NCBI GenBank assembly: GCA_037953745.1
Contig: JBAKBP010003196.1
Coordinates: 1-64,000, forward strand
Reading direction: 5' to 3'
DNA length: 64,000 bases
Source of the DNA: Lithodes maja
Taxonomy: Eukaryota > Arthropoda > Malacostraca > Decapoda > Lithodidae
Shown here: in pieces, positions 32,612 to 42,984 of the stretch
Layout of the letters: each line of letters opens with the position of its first letter
Numbering within the stretch: the stretch's first letter is position 1
Made by a program: the position numbers and the translations under genes
Notes under the pieces: model-generated
What the model saw: only the letters and a program-made list of their open reading frames with translations
The model's database searches: none
Told to the model about the DNA's origin: nothing

Positions 32612-33509
32612 CGCCGTCCTCGTCGAGCTCTACAGCTCCATTAGCACACGTTTGGAGCTCAGGGTCCTCTAGTTGCAACCGACGTATATCTGAGGGTGCC
32701 AAGCGATCTAACTGCTCCCGGAGCAATGCATGACCTTCCCTGATACTGGGCTGCTCCCTCTGTCTCTCTCGATGTACATAACGTTGCTGTCGTGGAGACT
32801 CGTCATGCCCAGCCTCGTCACTCTCGATGACAGGCCCAGGGGCTACTCCAGAATTAAGTAATGGTGCTAATACTGAATCACCCAGGAGAGCCGCCGAGTC
32901 AAAACTCTTAAAACCAACTCCAGCTTTAGCCTCCTCCTGTTGATCGTTCCTCCGCTGGTCTGAAGACGGAAGACTAGGCTGTGACACTTTAGCTGCCCGA
33001 GCTCGCGTGACTACACACGCCATGGGTTGTGTCTGGCACCGCTCGACCCACTCTTGCTCTTCCCTACTCACGTCGGCCGGCCTCTCGGCAACGACTAAGG
33101 GTAGAACCTCAGAAGCGGGCATTGCAAAGTCGTTGCCGAGAAGAAGGTCGACGCCCTCCACTGGCAGTTTCTCCACAATCCCGACATCCAATTCACGTGC
33201 CACACCATCCACCTCCAACTCCAACCGCACCAGCGGGTATGACCGAGTTGCATTAATACCCTGCACCACTACCACCCGAGCCGCGTTTATAGGGTAGCCA
33301 GTCAAGTTTTTCATCAGAGTCTGGGAAGCACCTGTATCAAGCAAGACCTCTACTCCATGCTTGCGCCCCGCCCACATCACGCAACCCCGCCCTCTATGGT
33401 CGCAAAAACAATCCTGAGCAGGGTTAGAGCCTCCCAGGTGCTTCTGCATTGGCTGTGCCTCAGCCTCTGACGAACTGCCCCGGGCAAACTCAGATGACTT
33501 CGGAGACAC
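32565..33509 (-). pseudogene. pol: Gypsy pol: aspartic protease part
   Basis: A 314-codon frame overlapping the gag end by 133 bp in the -1 register. The retropepsin has LLDTGASQTLM (catalytic DTG) and the later DLLLGNDFA (LLG flap-end motif). A charged Gln/Glu-rich spacer follows to GDFVLF. The next frame continues logically with EGIRYRRF, so a one-base indel in the T-rich 'gattttgttttg' near 32575-32590 splits pol. The first codon is GTG, so the protease is probably made by frameshifting from gag; I did not find a clear slippery heptamer. Confidence 0.82.
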
Positions 33510-35194
33510 ACCATGTTGCAGGCCAAAGACACAGCTGCTGTAGGTGGTTTGCTAGGACAGACTCTTGCAAAGTGCCCCTTTTTATGACAATGATAACACT
33601 CCAACTCCCCTTTGGGCTTCCCTTGGTACTGGGAAGGGCCCGGCCCCTTCTTAAATGGAACGGTGCTAGTCTTGTGGTCAGTCTTGGTATCATGGCTCTT
33701 GTACTTGTTTGCATAAGGTATATCACTAACTCGGGGGGGTGGGGCATCATGCCCCTTGTTACCTGCCTCACTATGCTGGGCAGACCCGCACCCACGAATT
33801 AGTGATAGCCGGAGGTCAGCCATCTCAGCTGCCTCCTGTAGAGTTTTTGGGTTCTTTTCTTTAATAGTTAAAGTCATTTCTGCACCAGTACACTTATAAA
33901 ACTGCTCGAGCAGAAACAGCTCAGTCAACTGTTCGGCCGTCTCAGCTTTCTCAGAACGTGTCCAGTTTTTAAGTGCATCTTTTAAGTCCCGGGCATGTTC
34001 AAGAAAGGTCGCCTCCCTAGTCTTTGTAACACCCCGAAACTTCAATCGATATGTTTCCGGTTGCAACTCGTATGCCCGTAGGACAGCTCTCTTCAATTCT
34101 GGGTAGTCGATGCAAGACTCTAAAGGCAGTGCATCATAAGCCTTCAGACCCTTACCCGTAAGTCTTGAGGAGACTAGAGCTGCCCACTTCTCTTCAGGCC
34201 AATTATGCTCCCTACACTTCTTCTCAAAACGATTAAAAAATTCTGTGACTTCAGTTTCACTAAATACCGGCACCAATTTGACTAAGTGGGCTAAGGACTG
34301 TTCTCTTACTTGGCCCTCACGGCCCATCCGAGTCCCTGTCGACTCTGCACGAGTCTTATCTAAATCTAATTTAGCACAATATTTCTCTGAGTCGTACCTA
34401 AGCTCAGCCTCATGCCTCCTGGTCTCATCCTCTTGCCTCCTAACCTCAATCTCATGCCTCCTAGTCTCAATCTCCTGCTTCCTAGCCTCAATCTCCTGCT
34501 TCCTAGCCTCAATCTTAGCAAGCTCAAGTCTAAATACCATATCTGGAGACAGGCAGGAAGAGGGAGCTGCCACTAGGCTATGCAGTTGACGGGGGTGGGA
34601 GTAGGGGAGGTATGGCAGTATGTGGGGGGGTGGGGGGTGCAGGCATGGCAGCAAGTGTGTGAGTGTGGGGGGGGGGATGGGGAGGAATGGCAGTATGTGG
34701 GGGGTGCAGGCATGGCAGCAAGTGTGTGTGTGTGTGGGGGGGGGGATGGGGAGGAATGGCATAGAAGGAGGGGGGGCAAAAACTGGGGAACCACCATGTG
34801 CACCACCCGAGGGCACTCCAATCTGCCAATTCTCATCCCTCTGTGGGAGAGTGCTAACCTCCGGTAACTGAGTGGACGGCACTGTGGGAGTCGAGTGAGA
34901 GGGGATCTGGGGAGGAAACCCCCCAAACGCCCTCTCCTCCGAAACCCCATGTCGCCCACGCAACACCCAGGAAATCAGCTCCCCCTTGGACATCCCTACT
35001 ACATTGGAAATGCCCAAAACCTTGGCTATCAGGTGCAAGCCACAAACATCCACCCCAGTCAGCCTCTCCTCCGTCACGTGGTACCGCTTACTCACAAAAA
35101 CTCTAGCATCCTCCTCACTGGTTACTAACGGCACACCTTCAAATGACATCTCTCGCTCATCGTCAGTGCTAATGCACGACATACTGAAGTCCAC
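33377..35194 (-). CDS. gag: Gypsy gag polyprotein
   Basis: A 605-codon frame starting at an ATG 200 bp inside the 5' LTR. The N-terminal ~130 residues are of unknown fold. Residues ~130-215 are Pro/His/Thr/Cys-rich and correspond to a TG/GGGGTG simple repeat (34580-34760) expanded within the gene. Residues ~230-285 form a charged coiled coil with tandem KQEIEAR / RRHEIEVR heptads. A capsid-like domain follows (VFSETEVTEFFNRFEKKC, KAYDALPLES), then a CCHC zinc knuckle CYHCHKKGHFARVC. Assembly and RNA packaging are the expected roles. The frame is intact, though the expanded low-complexity part is odd. The tail after the knuckle is probably out of frame with the true gag-pol product. Confidence 0.85.
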   Translation of the reverse strand: MDFSMSCISTDDEREMSFEGVPLVTSEEDARVFVSKRYHVTEERLTGVDVCGLHLIAKVLGISNVVGMSKGELISWVLRGRHGVSEERAFGGFPPQIPSHSTPTVPSTQLPEVSTLPQRDENWQIGVPSGGAHGGSPVFAPPPSMPFLPIPPPTHTHTCCHACTPHILPFLPIPPPTLTHLLPCLHPPPPHILPYLPYSHPRQLHSLVAAPSSCLSPDMVFRLELAKIEARKQEIEARKQEIETRRHEIEVRRQEDETRRHEAELRYDSEKYCAKLDLDKTRAESTGTRMGREGQVREQSLAHLVKLVPVFSETEVTEFFNRFEKKCREHNWPEEKWAALVSSRLTGKGLKAYDALPLESCIDYPELKRAVLRAYELQPETYRLKFRGVTKTREATFLEHARDLKDALKNWTRSEKAETAEQLTELFLLEQFYKCTGAEMTLTIKEKNPKTLQEAAEMADLRLSLIRGCGSAQHSEAGNKGHDAPPPRVSDIPYANKYKSHDTKTDHKTSTVPFKKGPGPSQYQGKPKGELECYHCHKKGHFARVCPSKPPTAAVSLACNMVCLRSHLSLPGAVRQRLRHSQCRSTWEALTLLRIVFATIEGGVA

Positions 35195-35375
35195 AAAAAA
35201 ATTCTCGAGACAAAAGTGTTAAACTTCCTATGCAAGCACTAATTACTAAATTAACTGGAGTCTCTTAAATGCTTTACTAATTGCCATACAAAAAAAAATA
35301 TTCTTCAATATGCACCCTAAAATACAAACAAACAAATGTTGTACAACTCTGCAAAAATTTATACTGTTCACAAAA

Positions 35376-35393
35376 TCCTAAGCAAGGTCGCCA
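35376..35393 (-). promoter_or_regulatory. Primer-binding site of the Gypsy element
   Basis: Two bases inside the 5' LTR the minus strand reads TGGCGACCTTGC. The first eight bases match the complement of an arthropod/animal tRNA-Arg(UCG) 3' end (GGTCG plus CCA). The remainder matches poorly, so the tRNA identity is tentative. Confidence 0.6.
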
Positions 35394-35395
35394 TT

Positions 35396-37254
35396 TGTTA
35401 CGACCTGGCACTCGGGTACACAAGGGCTCTCAATCAGGACTCGAATACGGCTCGCTGCCACAACGGAAACACACGATCCCAACCCCTGAGTACTGCCAGC
35501 CGAACAAAAAACACCAATACCCTCCAGAGTTCAATCTGCTATAACGGGGTATACAAGAACTCGGTACTAGTGTTCAACAACAGACTAATAAAGAGACAGG
35601 AATTATCTAGTCTGGTCAACAATCAAACAATGAAGTAAGAAACAACAACACCAAAGAATAGTGTTGGCCGAAGCCGAAGTAATCCACCCTTGACTAAGAA
35701 CTTAAGAAGTCCTCCACCCTCTACTTCGGATCGGCACTATTACGTTACGTTAATTAATAGTCCTTAAGCATCGAGCAAGGAATCTTCTGAAAAAAGTTAG
35801 ATGCTTCTCGGATGCTCGTAAGAAGTACGTATCGGATTTTGAACAGTAATTCAATAAGCAAAAACACTGGCAATTAAATACTATTAAAGGTTTAAATTGG
35901 CATAAGAATAATTAAAAGAATATGCAATAGTAAATGGCAAACATTAAAAAGAAGTACTCCGCAAATGCAACGGCAATAGCCTACTCGGATTGTGCTCGTG
36001 GGCCACTAATCACTAAAGTAGCCAAGCTTGCAACACATGAAATCAATAGTGCATAAACAATATCATACATAAGGAAAGCTTCAATACTATTCTGTATCTA
36101 CTAATCGAGTAAAGTCTAGCTGGGGTACTGTGGGCAAAAGGTAGCAGTGACTGAGCAAAAACGGCTCGTAGCCTAGCGAAGTCCTCACAACTGTTTAAAG
36201 TATTACGTTAAAACTAACAAGTGCACTTTGAGAAATCCAGATCCCTTGTATCTGGTTTTCTCCCGGCTCCTTGACAAAGTAAAAACAAACTGTTAATAAA
36301 ATACAGGGTGGTTAGGCTCTTGCCCTCACGCACTGTAAATTATTAACTCAACACAGTCAGCCGCGAAGACAACCTAGGCTTCACTGAACCGAAACGAGTA
36401 TGCAGGTTTATCGCTTAACCACTGCATCAAACAACAACTCGTAACACAGAAAAGCCTTACCCCAGTCTAGCATTACCTAGACTAGCAGAAAACAGGAATA
36501 ATAATAATAACACACAGGGAAATGCATATACAAGTGCAACAAACATAAATCAATCCTATTCTAAGTTAACCCTTCCAAAATAGGCTATCTAATAGGCAAA
36601 TATCTCGTGAGAACTCAAGCGATAATACGTTGGCTGACTAGCTCTGCACCAACGGGACCATGGAAGTTAAACAGGCAGGGAAGAGAGGAGATGAGAATGT
36701 AAGGTAGTAGAGAAAGTTCACATCAGTCAGAAGAATATATATAGTTAGCAAGGGAAATGAGAAGTCGCTCTGCCTAATGAGTTCTGATCAAAAAATGGCT
36801 AGACTTCCCTTTTATACCCGGCCCTCTAGTGAGCCCAACGTGAACTACTAAGGACCGCCCACTGACAATCATTACGTAATTTCTCTCTCTCCTCTGGGAT
36901 AGACAAAGGCTTTCCTAGCACTGAGGGGAGGGGGGAGGGGGGGGGGGGGAGTGCTAGTGAGTTAGGCCCACCTCCCACATGGTGCACCCACTGACCCCCA
37001 ACTGTGGCTGCCCCTCCCATCATTACAAATAAGTTTTACACACAATACTTATAACTAATGATATAAAATAGAACTTGTTGACTCAGATGAAAACAAAATA
37101 CATATTCATATTACTTATAGTACAACGGCTCACATGAACTAAGTTAGGAAACTCTACATAGACTACAGCCAAAGTTCCTGCCCTGACGATCCTAGCGAGA
37201 GTGGGGCATGACTAGGCGTTCTGTACAGCATGCTCACACTGGACATGCATCACA
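35396..37254 (-). repeat. Gypsy 5' LTR (1859 bp)
   Basis: On the plus strand it runs TGTTACGACCTGG to CATGCATCACA. It is unusually long for a Gypsy LTR. It contains a variable G-run near 36925-36950. Confidence 0.9.
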
Positions 37255-37395
37255 GGAAGTACATGAACAAAGGCGGTGCTGGTTGGGGGGAGGGGCGTCG
37301 ACTGACTGGGGACAGAGGTGCATGGGGGCGGTTCGTTCGTGGCCACCCCTTCGGGGATCACGGCATCAGGCAATAGATAGATAGATAGATAGATG
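37255..37395 (+). mobile_element. (TAGA)-tailed LINE, copy 5, 3' fragment
   Basis: From 'ggaagtacatgaac' through 'ggccaccccttcggggatca' to a (TAGA)n tail, it matches the last ~140 bp of copies 1-3. It is cut exactly at the Gypsy LTR end, and the missing LINE part is not on the far side of the Gypsy element. Confidence 0.88.
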
Positions 37396-37945
37396 ACCGG
37401 GATGGAAATATTCGGTAAGATCCTGTGTAGCGGGTATCTGTTTTTCAGATGCCGGTAAATCTACAGTTATACTACCGCTCCCCCACTACCCCCCACCACC
37501 TCCCCCCTTCAAAACACGCCTTTTAGCGTGTTTTTGGATGGTTCAGCAGACGCGAAACCGAAAAAAAAAAAAACGCATTTTGATAAAAATTTATCACCAA
37601 CCAGATAAAGCGTTTTTCAGGTAGGCTAATTTGTTGTTTTGTATTTTTTCTTTGATATACAGTGTTTTTTAATACCGAGGACCGTCGCATTTTAGTATTT
37701 TAAAAATTAGCCTAACCTAATATAACCGAAAACTAACCTGTCTCGCGACCGGTCTAAACCCAGCTCACGTTCCCTGTTTATGGGTTCGCGAAGGTTTGTA
37801 ATACTTTAATGTATATATTTCAAGTCAAATATACATTTCCGTGCATCATCAAACCATACCAAGTCTACTACTAATAATATTAACCCATTAGTACCAACAG
37901 AATAGCCACAAAATAGGGGTAGTATAACTGTAGATTTATCCAGAT
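37396..37945. other. Noncoding stretch
   Basis: I see no gene. 'ctacagttatactacc' and its near complement 'ggtagtataactgtaga' (37459 and 37918) form a ~475-bp inverted pair, which could mark another foldback element. Confidence 0.4.
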
Positions 37946-38047
37946 GCCTAACCTAACCTAACCAAAACCTAACCTAACCTAACCTAACCTAACCTAACCT
38001 AACCTAACCTAACCTAACCAAAACCTAACCAAAACCTAACCTAACCA
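37946..38047. repeat. Interstitial telomere-like (CCTAA)n tract
   Basis: About 15 units of CCTAA (TTAGG on the other strand) with a few 'ccaaaa' interruptions. TTAGG is the ancestral arthropod telomere repeat. Unique DNA lies on both sides, so this is internal. Confidence 0.88.
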
Positions 38048-38108
38048 AGTATATTAATGTACTATTTAGGAATGTAAAATGTAAAAATATATAGTTACAT
38101 TACCAAAT

Positions 38109-38174
<66 letters not shown>
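38109..38174. repeat. (TA)n microsatellite
   Basis: A pure TA array that directly abuts the foldback element at 38175, whose inferred target is TA. Confidence 0.92.
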
Positions 38175-38177
<3 letters not shown>

Positions 38178-38742
38178 GGTGTTCCAGTAATGCTTTTCAT
38201 AAATTATATGGTGGACTCATCAAACAAAAATCATAATACATTACTCTATGAACATGAGGTTGAGTATTTATAATAACGGAGTTATTACACGATTTAAGTT
38301 AACGATATAATCAATGCCATTCAGTCCAAGGGGTAATGTTGCCATTTTAGTGAATTATATCCATTTGGCCTTCGCTATCGCTTGCTAGCCTCAAGATAGT
38401 GAGCAGTAGCGATCTGACTTTTCGGTAGAAAAATATGTCTGGCTTTGCCGGTAGAAAAATCAAATCCGGCGAAGCCGGACATATTTTTCTACCGAAAAGT
38501 CAGATCGCTATTGCTCACTATCTTGAGGCTAGCAAGCGATAGCGAAGGCCAAATGGATATAATCCACTAAAATGGCAACATTACCCCTTGGACTGAATGG
38601 CATTGTATCTACCGTTAACTTAAATAGTGTTATAACTCAGTTATTATAAATACTCAACCTCATGTTCATTGAGTAATGTATTCTTATTTTTGTCTGACGA
38701 GTCCACCATATAATTTATGAAAAGCATTACTGGAACACCCTG
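38175..38742. mobile_element. Mariner/Tc1-like foldback MITE (568 bp)
   Basis: CAGGGTGTTCCAGTAATGC at the left end and its exact reverse complement at the right end are flanked by TA. The arms pair for nearly the whole length (about 270 bp each) with few mismatches, meeting at 'gccggtagaaaaatcaaatcc'. CAGGGTGTTCC with a TA target is typical of Tc1/mariner. It contains the CGGTAGAAAAAT and CGCTATCGCT modules also found in TTAA elements here. No transposase. Confidence 0.85.
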
Positions 38743-38975
38743 TATATACACGGTTGCTTGCTATACAGGATTATACCAAAATATTCAGTCTTAAAATGGC
38801 AACAAAGATGGAACATGAACGTAGAAATAATAACCCTTACTAATAACAAACGATATGAGGTCCTGATGTGGCGGCGTCTACGCCGTGGGACCACCTCCCG
38901 GAGCTGCCAACCGCGGATGGCTGCCGACCCTCCACGGCCGGAGACAAGATCAATCGTCCAGTGGAGGATAACCGG

Positions 38976-41900
38976 ATGCCGGCCGCGGGGAGCAGTTTCG
39001 GGAGCCAAACCGCCACAACTATCCCCTGCCCCCCCCCTGGGGGCACGGGTCCTTGGAGTGGCTTCGGTCGCGCTGGGAATTTCCACACCTCTCACACCAC
39101 ACACACACATCACACAGTTTTTCCTACACCGAGAAATGACTCTCCGGCTGTCATTTCTCGAAGACTTCTTCTAGCCGGAGACATTGAGAGCAACCCAGGA
39201 CCCACGTACACATACATATGTCCAACTTGCTCAAAACCCATCACCTCGAGTCGCCACACTAAGGGTTCAGTTCTCTGCAATTCATGCAGGAACTGGACCC
39301 ACTTCACCTGTACAACACTTGCCTCCAAGAAACACTACACGAACACCTGGACCTGTTCCTCATGCCCCTCCCTCTCCCAGTCAAATCCCTCACCTAAAAC
39401 CCGTCCACCTCTCCTCCCCAACCCACCTAGCCTTCCCATATCATCCACTCCCCCCCCTAAAACCCGTCCACCTCTCCTCCCTAACCCACCTAACATTCCC
39501 ATACCATCCACATCCTCAACTCAACACACCACACCCCATCCTAATCCATTCCAACCCCCATCTCCTGCTCCCCAATCCCCACCCCCACCTCACCCATCCC
39601 AACCTCCAGCCCCTCCCTCACCCCCACCCCATCCTCGTGCAGCAGCACCACCCAACATACATCGTGCACATAACATTAACATTCTCCAATTGAACATAGA
39701 TGGCATTAACACAAAGAAACACGAACTCTCACACTTCATCAAACAACACAACATACACATTGCCATCTTACAAGAAACAAAACTCCGCACATCACAAAAA
39801 ACACCCACATTTCATAATTTCACCACCATCAGACAAGACCGGGCTGTCGGCGGGGGCGGTGGACTCATCACCCTGGTACACAATGAAATATCATACATAG
39901 TAACCAGTGTACAAACCAAATCCCTCCTCCCCCCAAATGATAACACAACAGAAATACAATCGATTAAAATATGCACTGGCAACAAATCCAACATAACCAT
40001 CATAAACACATACATCCCTCCCCAAACATCCCCTACAGTACCAAATATATACAGACCACACTTACAACACATCACAAACACCCCACACATCATCCTCGGT
40101 GGTGACTTCAACGCCAAGACGTCGGCCTGGTTTGTCGACAACCCCGACACAGACAGAGGGCTGGTACTACAAAACCAAACGGATAACCTCATCATCCTTA
40201 ACGACATCCATCAACATACCCATATTCCTCACCAAGCCCTCTATAACCCATCATCTCCAGACATCACCTTTTGCTCCCCAGAACTCGCCCCCACAACATC
40301 CTGGAGGGTGGTCAGAACCTTAGGCTCTGACCACCTCCCGATCATTATCACCACCAAAACCAGACTCACCCCAGCTAGCCACAAACACACATACACCAAT
40401 TATAAAAGAGCTAACTGGGAAGCATTTACAAATGAGACAGAACAACACTTCACAACTCTAAACAGTACACCCATCACTAACATCAACAATGCTGTACACA
40501 TACTCAATAAAACTATCCAAAACGCTGACAAGAAACACATTCCAAGAGGTAACAGAAAAAGACACAACCCCAACTTCACACCAGAAATTCAAAACCTCAT
40601 CAGACAACGCGACACACTGAAACACTCCCCAGCACCCCACACACAAGACATCACACAACAAATTCAAGCACTCAACACCCAAACTAACAACAAAATACAA
40701 GAACAACAAAAACTAAATTGGAATAACTTCCTACAAACACTTGATCACAAAACAAACCCCAAAAAACTCTACAAAACACTAAACAGCATCACACTTTCCA
40801 ACAGCAACACAACACAATCACATGCTGCAATCACAACAACAGACTCTACTCCTTCATGTAAACAACAAGCAAACACTCTCATCAATCACTTCTCACATGT
40901 CAGCCACCTAAAACCTCACAAAGACGACCGACGTGTCATCCGACGTAAGAGACAATTCCCCACAGACCCTGACTATACACCCTTCACCAATCACCAGACA
41001 AAGCATATCATCAACAATCTCAAGCACTCACCCGCCTGTGGCCTAGACAACATAAGCAACATACACCTCAGACACCTGGGACCACAAGGCATACAAACAC
41101 TCGCTAACATATCAAACTACAGCTATTCACACAACACAATACCAGACATTTGGAAGCATGGTATCATCATCACATTCCCCAAACCCAACAAAGACCCCAC
41201 ACTACCCTCCTCGCACCGCCCCATCACACTCCTTTGCTCCCCCTCCAAAGTCATGGAACGCCTAGTATTACAACTAATTACACCCGACCTACCCCTAGCT
41301 CCAACACAACATGGCTTTAGACCACTGCACTCCACAAACACTCTTCTCACAGACCTTACACAAAGAGCTTTTGACGGCATCAACTCAGCTAGACCACCAC
41401 ACAGATCACTATTAGCCACACTCGACATTAGTAAAGCCTTCGATGCCATCCCCCGCCACAACCTAACAAACAAAATCTACAACACAAACATGCACAACAA
41501 CACAAAAAGGTGGCTGGCCAACTTCCTAGCAGGCAGATGTGCACACGTATCTTTTGCCGGTCAGTCATCAAAAATCAGAAACTTTCCAAACGGAGTCCCA
41601 CAAGGATCCGTCCTATCGCCCGCACTCTTCAATCTGTACATGCACGATATAACTACACCCAATACTCCCCAAATAAACTTAGCCTCCTATGCAGATGACA
41701 TAACACTCACATGCACACACCATGACCCAAGAAGAGCAACAGATCTCCTTCAACCCTATCTCAACACACTACATGGCTGGTGCACTACAAACAGACTTAA
41801 TCTAGCCCCAGCCAAATCCACCGCAACCCTGCTCACAAGCTGGACAGGTGAACACGAATACATCCCTCAACTCACCATACACAACACACCCCTAACACAT

Positions 41901-42803
41901 ACACACACACCCAAAATCCTAGGAGTAACATATGATACTCATATGACATTCAAACAGCACACCACAAACATTAAAAAGAAACTGACACCCAGACTTAACG
42001 CCCTCAGGTCACTTGCTCACACAAAATTTGGACACAACAAAGAAACTACCACCACAGTATATAAACAATACATAAGATCAGTAATGGAATACGCAAGCCC
42101 AGCCTGGGCTTCTAACCTAGCTGAAACACATCATAAGACCTTACAGACGATTCAAAACAAAGCCCTGAAGATCATTACAGGCTGCACAGCTACTGCACCC
42201 ACAGATCATCTACATCAAGAAACCAAAATCCTCAAAGTCAAAGACCATCTGGACATGAGAGGCACTCAATTCCTGGCAGCAGCCTCCACGAACCAAGACC
42301 ACCCACTAAACTACATGGCAACACACCCACAGACACCAAGAAATATCAAAACAACACCCAGCACACGGTATCACACACAATTATTGTCCTCTCTCCCTCC
42401 CTGCCCACCCCGAACCAACTTCCAGAAGCACATCCATACTCATATCTCTCGCCAATCCATCCACTCACTCACAGACAACATGCAGCTGCATGCACGACCT
42501 CCCGAAATCCATCCTTCCGAATCCTCCCTCCCTCGCGAGGACAGAGTCCACCTGGCCAGGCTGAGATGCGGACACCATCCAGCTCTCCTGAGCTATCAGA
42601 AGAGACTGGATGACTCCGTTGTCGACGCCTGCCCGGGATGTAACACAGCACCCCATACCATTAAACACATCATAGAAGACTGCATTTCACACAACCACTT
42701 ACGCCAACAACACAACCTTCACTCAATGAGAGCTCTGTGGGAAAGCCCGATCGTGGCCATGGCCTTCCTCAGGGACTCGGGGCTGTTCGGCCAGGCAGCT
42801 TAG
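38976..42803 (+). CDS. LINE polyprotein: 2A leader, PHD finger, endonuclease, RT
   Basis: The frame is open from 38859, but the first ATG is at 38976 (1275 residues). Residues 1-76 form a leader ending LLLAGDIESNPGP, a 2A ribosome-skipping motif, so the downstream protein would start with Pro. A C4HC3 PHD-like finger follows (CPTC, LCNSC, WTHFTC, WTCSSC), then a ~90-residue Pro-rich linker. The APE-type endonuclease (about 232-470) has LNIDG, QETKL, GGDFNAK and SDH. The RT (about 650-940) has LDISKAFDAIPR, GVPQGSVLSP and the catalytic YADD near 905. The C-terminus has a Cys/His motif (CPGCNTAPH, HIIEDC). This layout fits Jockey/CR1-type LINEs; the clade needs a tree. No lesion is visible. An ATG at 38866 opens another frame that stops at 39174, which might affect initiation. 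Confidence 0.9.
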   Translation: MPAAGSSFGSQTATTIPCPPPGGTGPWSGFGRAGNFHTSHTTHTHHTVFPTPRNDSPAVISRRLLLAGDIESNPGPTYTYICPTCSKPITSSRHTKGSVLCNSCRNWTHFTCTTLASKKHYTNTWTCSSCPSLSQSNPSPKTRPPLLPNPPSLPISSTPPPKTRPPLLPNPPNIPIPSTSSTQHTTPHPNPFQPPSPAPQSPPPPHPSQPPAPPSPPPHPRAAAPPNIHRAHNINILQLNIDGINTKKHELSHFIKQHNIHIAILQETKLRTSQKTPTFHNFTTIRQDRAVGGGGGLITLVHNEISYIVTSVQTKSLLPPNDNTTEIQSIKICTGNKSNITIINTYIPPQTSPTVPNIYRPHLQHITNTPHIILGGDFNAKTSAWFVDNPDTDRGLVLQNQTDNLIILNDIHQHTHIPHQALYNPSSPDITFCSPELAPTTSWRVVRTLGSDHLPIIITTKTRLTPASHKHTYTNYKRANWEAFTNETEQHFTTLNSTPITNINNAVHILNKTIQNADKKHIPRGNRKRHNPNFTPEIQNLIRQRDTLKHSPAPHTQDITQQIQALNTQTNNKIQEQQKLNWNNFLQTLDHKTNPKKLYKTLNSITLSNSNTTQSHAAITTTDSTPSCKQQANTLINHFSHVSHLKPHKDDRRVIRRKRQFPTDPDYTPFTNHQTKHIINNLKHSPACGLDNISNIHLRHLGPQGIQTLANISNYSYSHNTIPDIWKHGIIITFPKPNKDPTLPSSHRPITLLCSPSKVMERLVLQLITPDLPLAPTQHGFRPLHSTNTLLTDLTQRAFDGINSARPPHRSLLATLDISKAFDAIPRHNLTNKIYNTNMHNNTKRWLANFLAGRCAHVSFAGQSSKIRNFPNGVPQGSVLSPALFNLYMHDITTPNTPQINLASYADDITLTCTHHDPRRATDLLQPYLNTLHGWCTTNRLNLAPAKSTATLLTSWTGEHEYIPQLTIHNTPLTHTHTPKILGVTYDTHMTFKQHTTNIKKKLTPRLNALRSLAHTKFGHNKETTTTVYKQYIRSVMEYASPAWASNLAETHHKTLQTIQNKALKIITGCTATAPTDHLHQETKILKVKDHLDMRGTQFLAAASTNQDHPLNYMATHPQTPRNIKTTPSTRYHTQLLSSLPPCPPRTNFQKHIHTHISRQSIHSLTDNMQLHARPPEIHPSESSLPREDRVHLARLRCGHHPALLSYQKRLDDSVVDACPGCNTAPHTIKHIIEDCISHNHLRQQHNLHSMRALWESPIVAMAFLRDSGLFGQAA
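39165..39203 (+). other. 2A-like ribosome-skipping motif
   Basis: LLLAGDIESNPGP fits the consensus D-x-E-x-N-P-G|P. The skip would fall between Gly (39198-39200) and Pro (39201-39203). 2A-like sequences near the N-terminus are known from some non-LTR retrotransposons of trypanosomes and marine invertebrates. Confidence 0.85.
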
Positions 42804-42887
42804 GGAACAACAACAAACGATATGAGTCGAGTGTCTTACGTGAATGAGAAACAAATCACAGTCTCAGTATGGGAGACACGGGGGTAA

Positions 42888-42984
42888 ATTGGCCCTGTCA
42901 CTCTTTCAACTATGGGGGAGGCACTCGTTATAGGCAGTTCTGCCTTTTGCCTCCCTCAATCACATAGAAAAAAAAAAAAAAACC
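42888..42984 (+). mobile_element. Jockey-like LINE 3' UTR fragment with A tail
   Basis: 'ggccctgtcactctttcaac' onward to an A run matches the UTRs after 12360 and 19828. No coding part remains. Confidence 0.8.

Larger units (their letters stand above)
28124..37254 (-). mobile_element. Ty3/Gypsy LTR retrotransposon, Gmr1-type order, defective
   Basis: Two direct repeats of about 1.85 kb with TG/CA ends enclose 5.4 kb. On the minus strand the order is PBS, gag, protease, integrase remnant, RT and RNase H, then a polypurine tract. No integrase lies downstream of RNase H. The LTRs differ at roughly one position per hundred by eye, so the insertion is fairly young. Pol carries a frameshift near 32580 and lacks the integrase core. 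There is no matching target duplication: the left flank is TTCC satellite (cctcc) and the right flank is a LINE fragment (ggaag). The copy has therefore been rearranged after insertion or joined by recombination. Confidence 0.9.
38860..42811 (+). mobile_element. Complete LINE with 2A-like leader (2A-LINE)
   Basis: The element is bracketed by a 15-bp direct repeat AACAAACGATATGAG (38845-38859 and 42812-42826) and ends in an (AAC)n tail. One long frame fills it, with virtually no 5' UTR. Truncated 3' ends of the same family lie at 9.9, 10.4 and 49.1 kb. The intact frame and perfect target duplication mark a recent, possibly active copy. Confidence 0.9.

Noticed and set aside
37946..38047. True chromosome end
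   Set aside because: The (CCTAA)n tract is short and has complex DNA on both sides, so it is interstitial.
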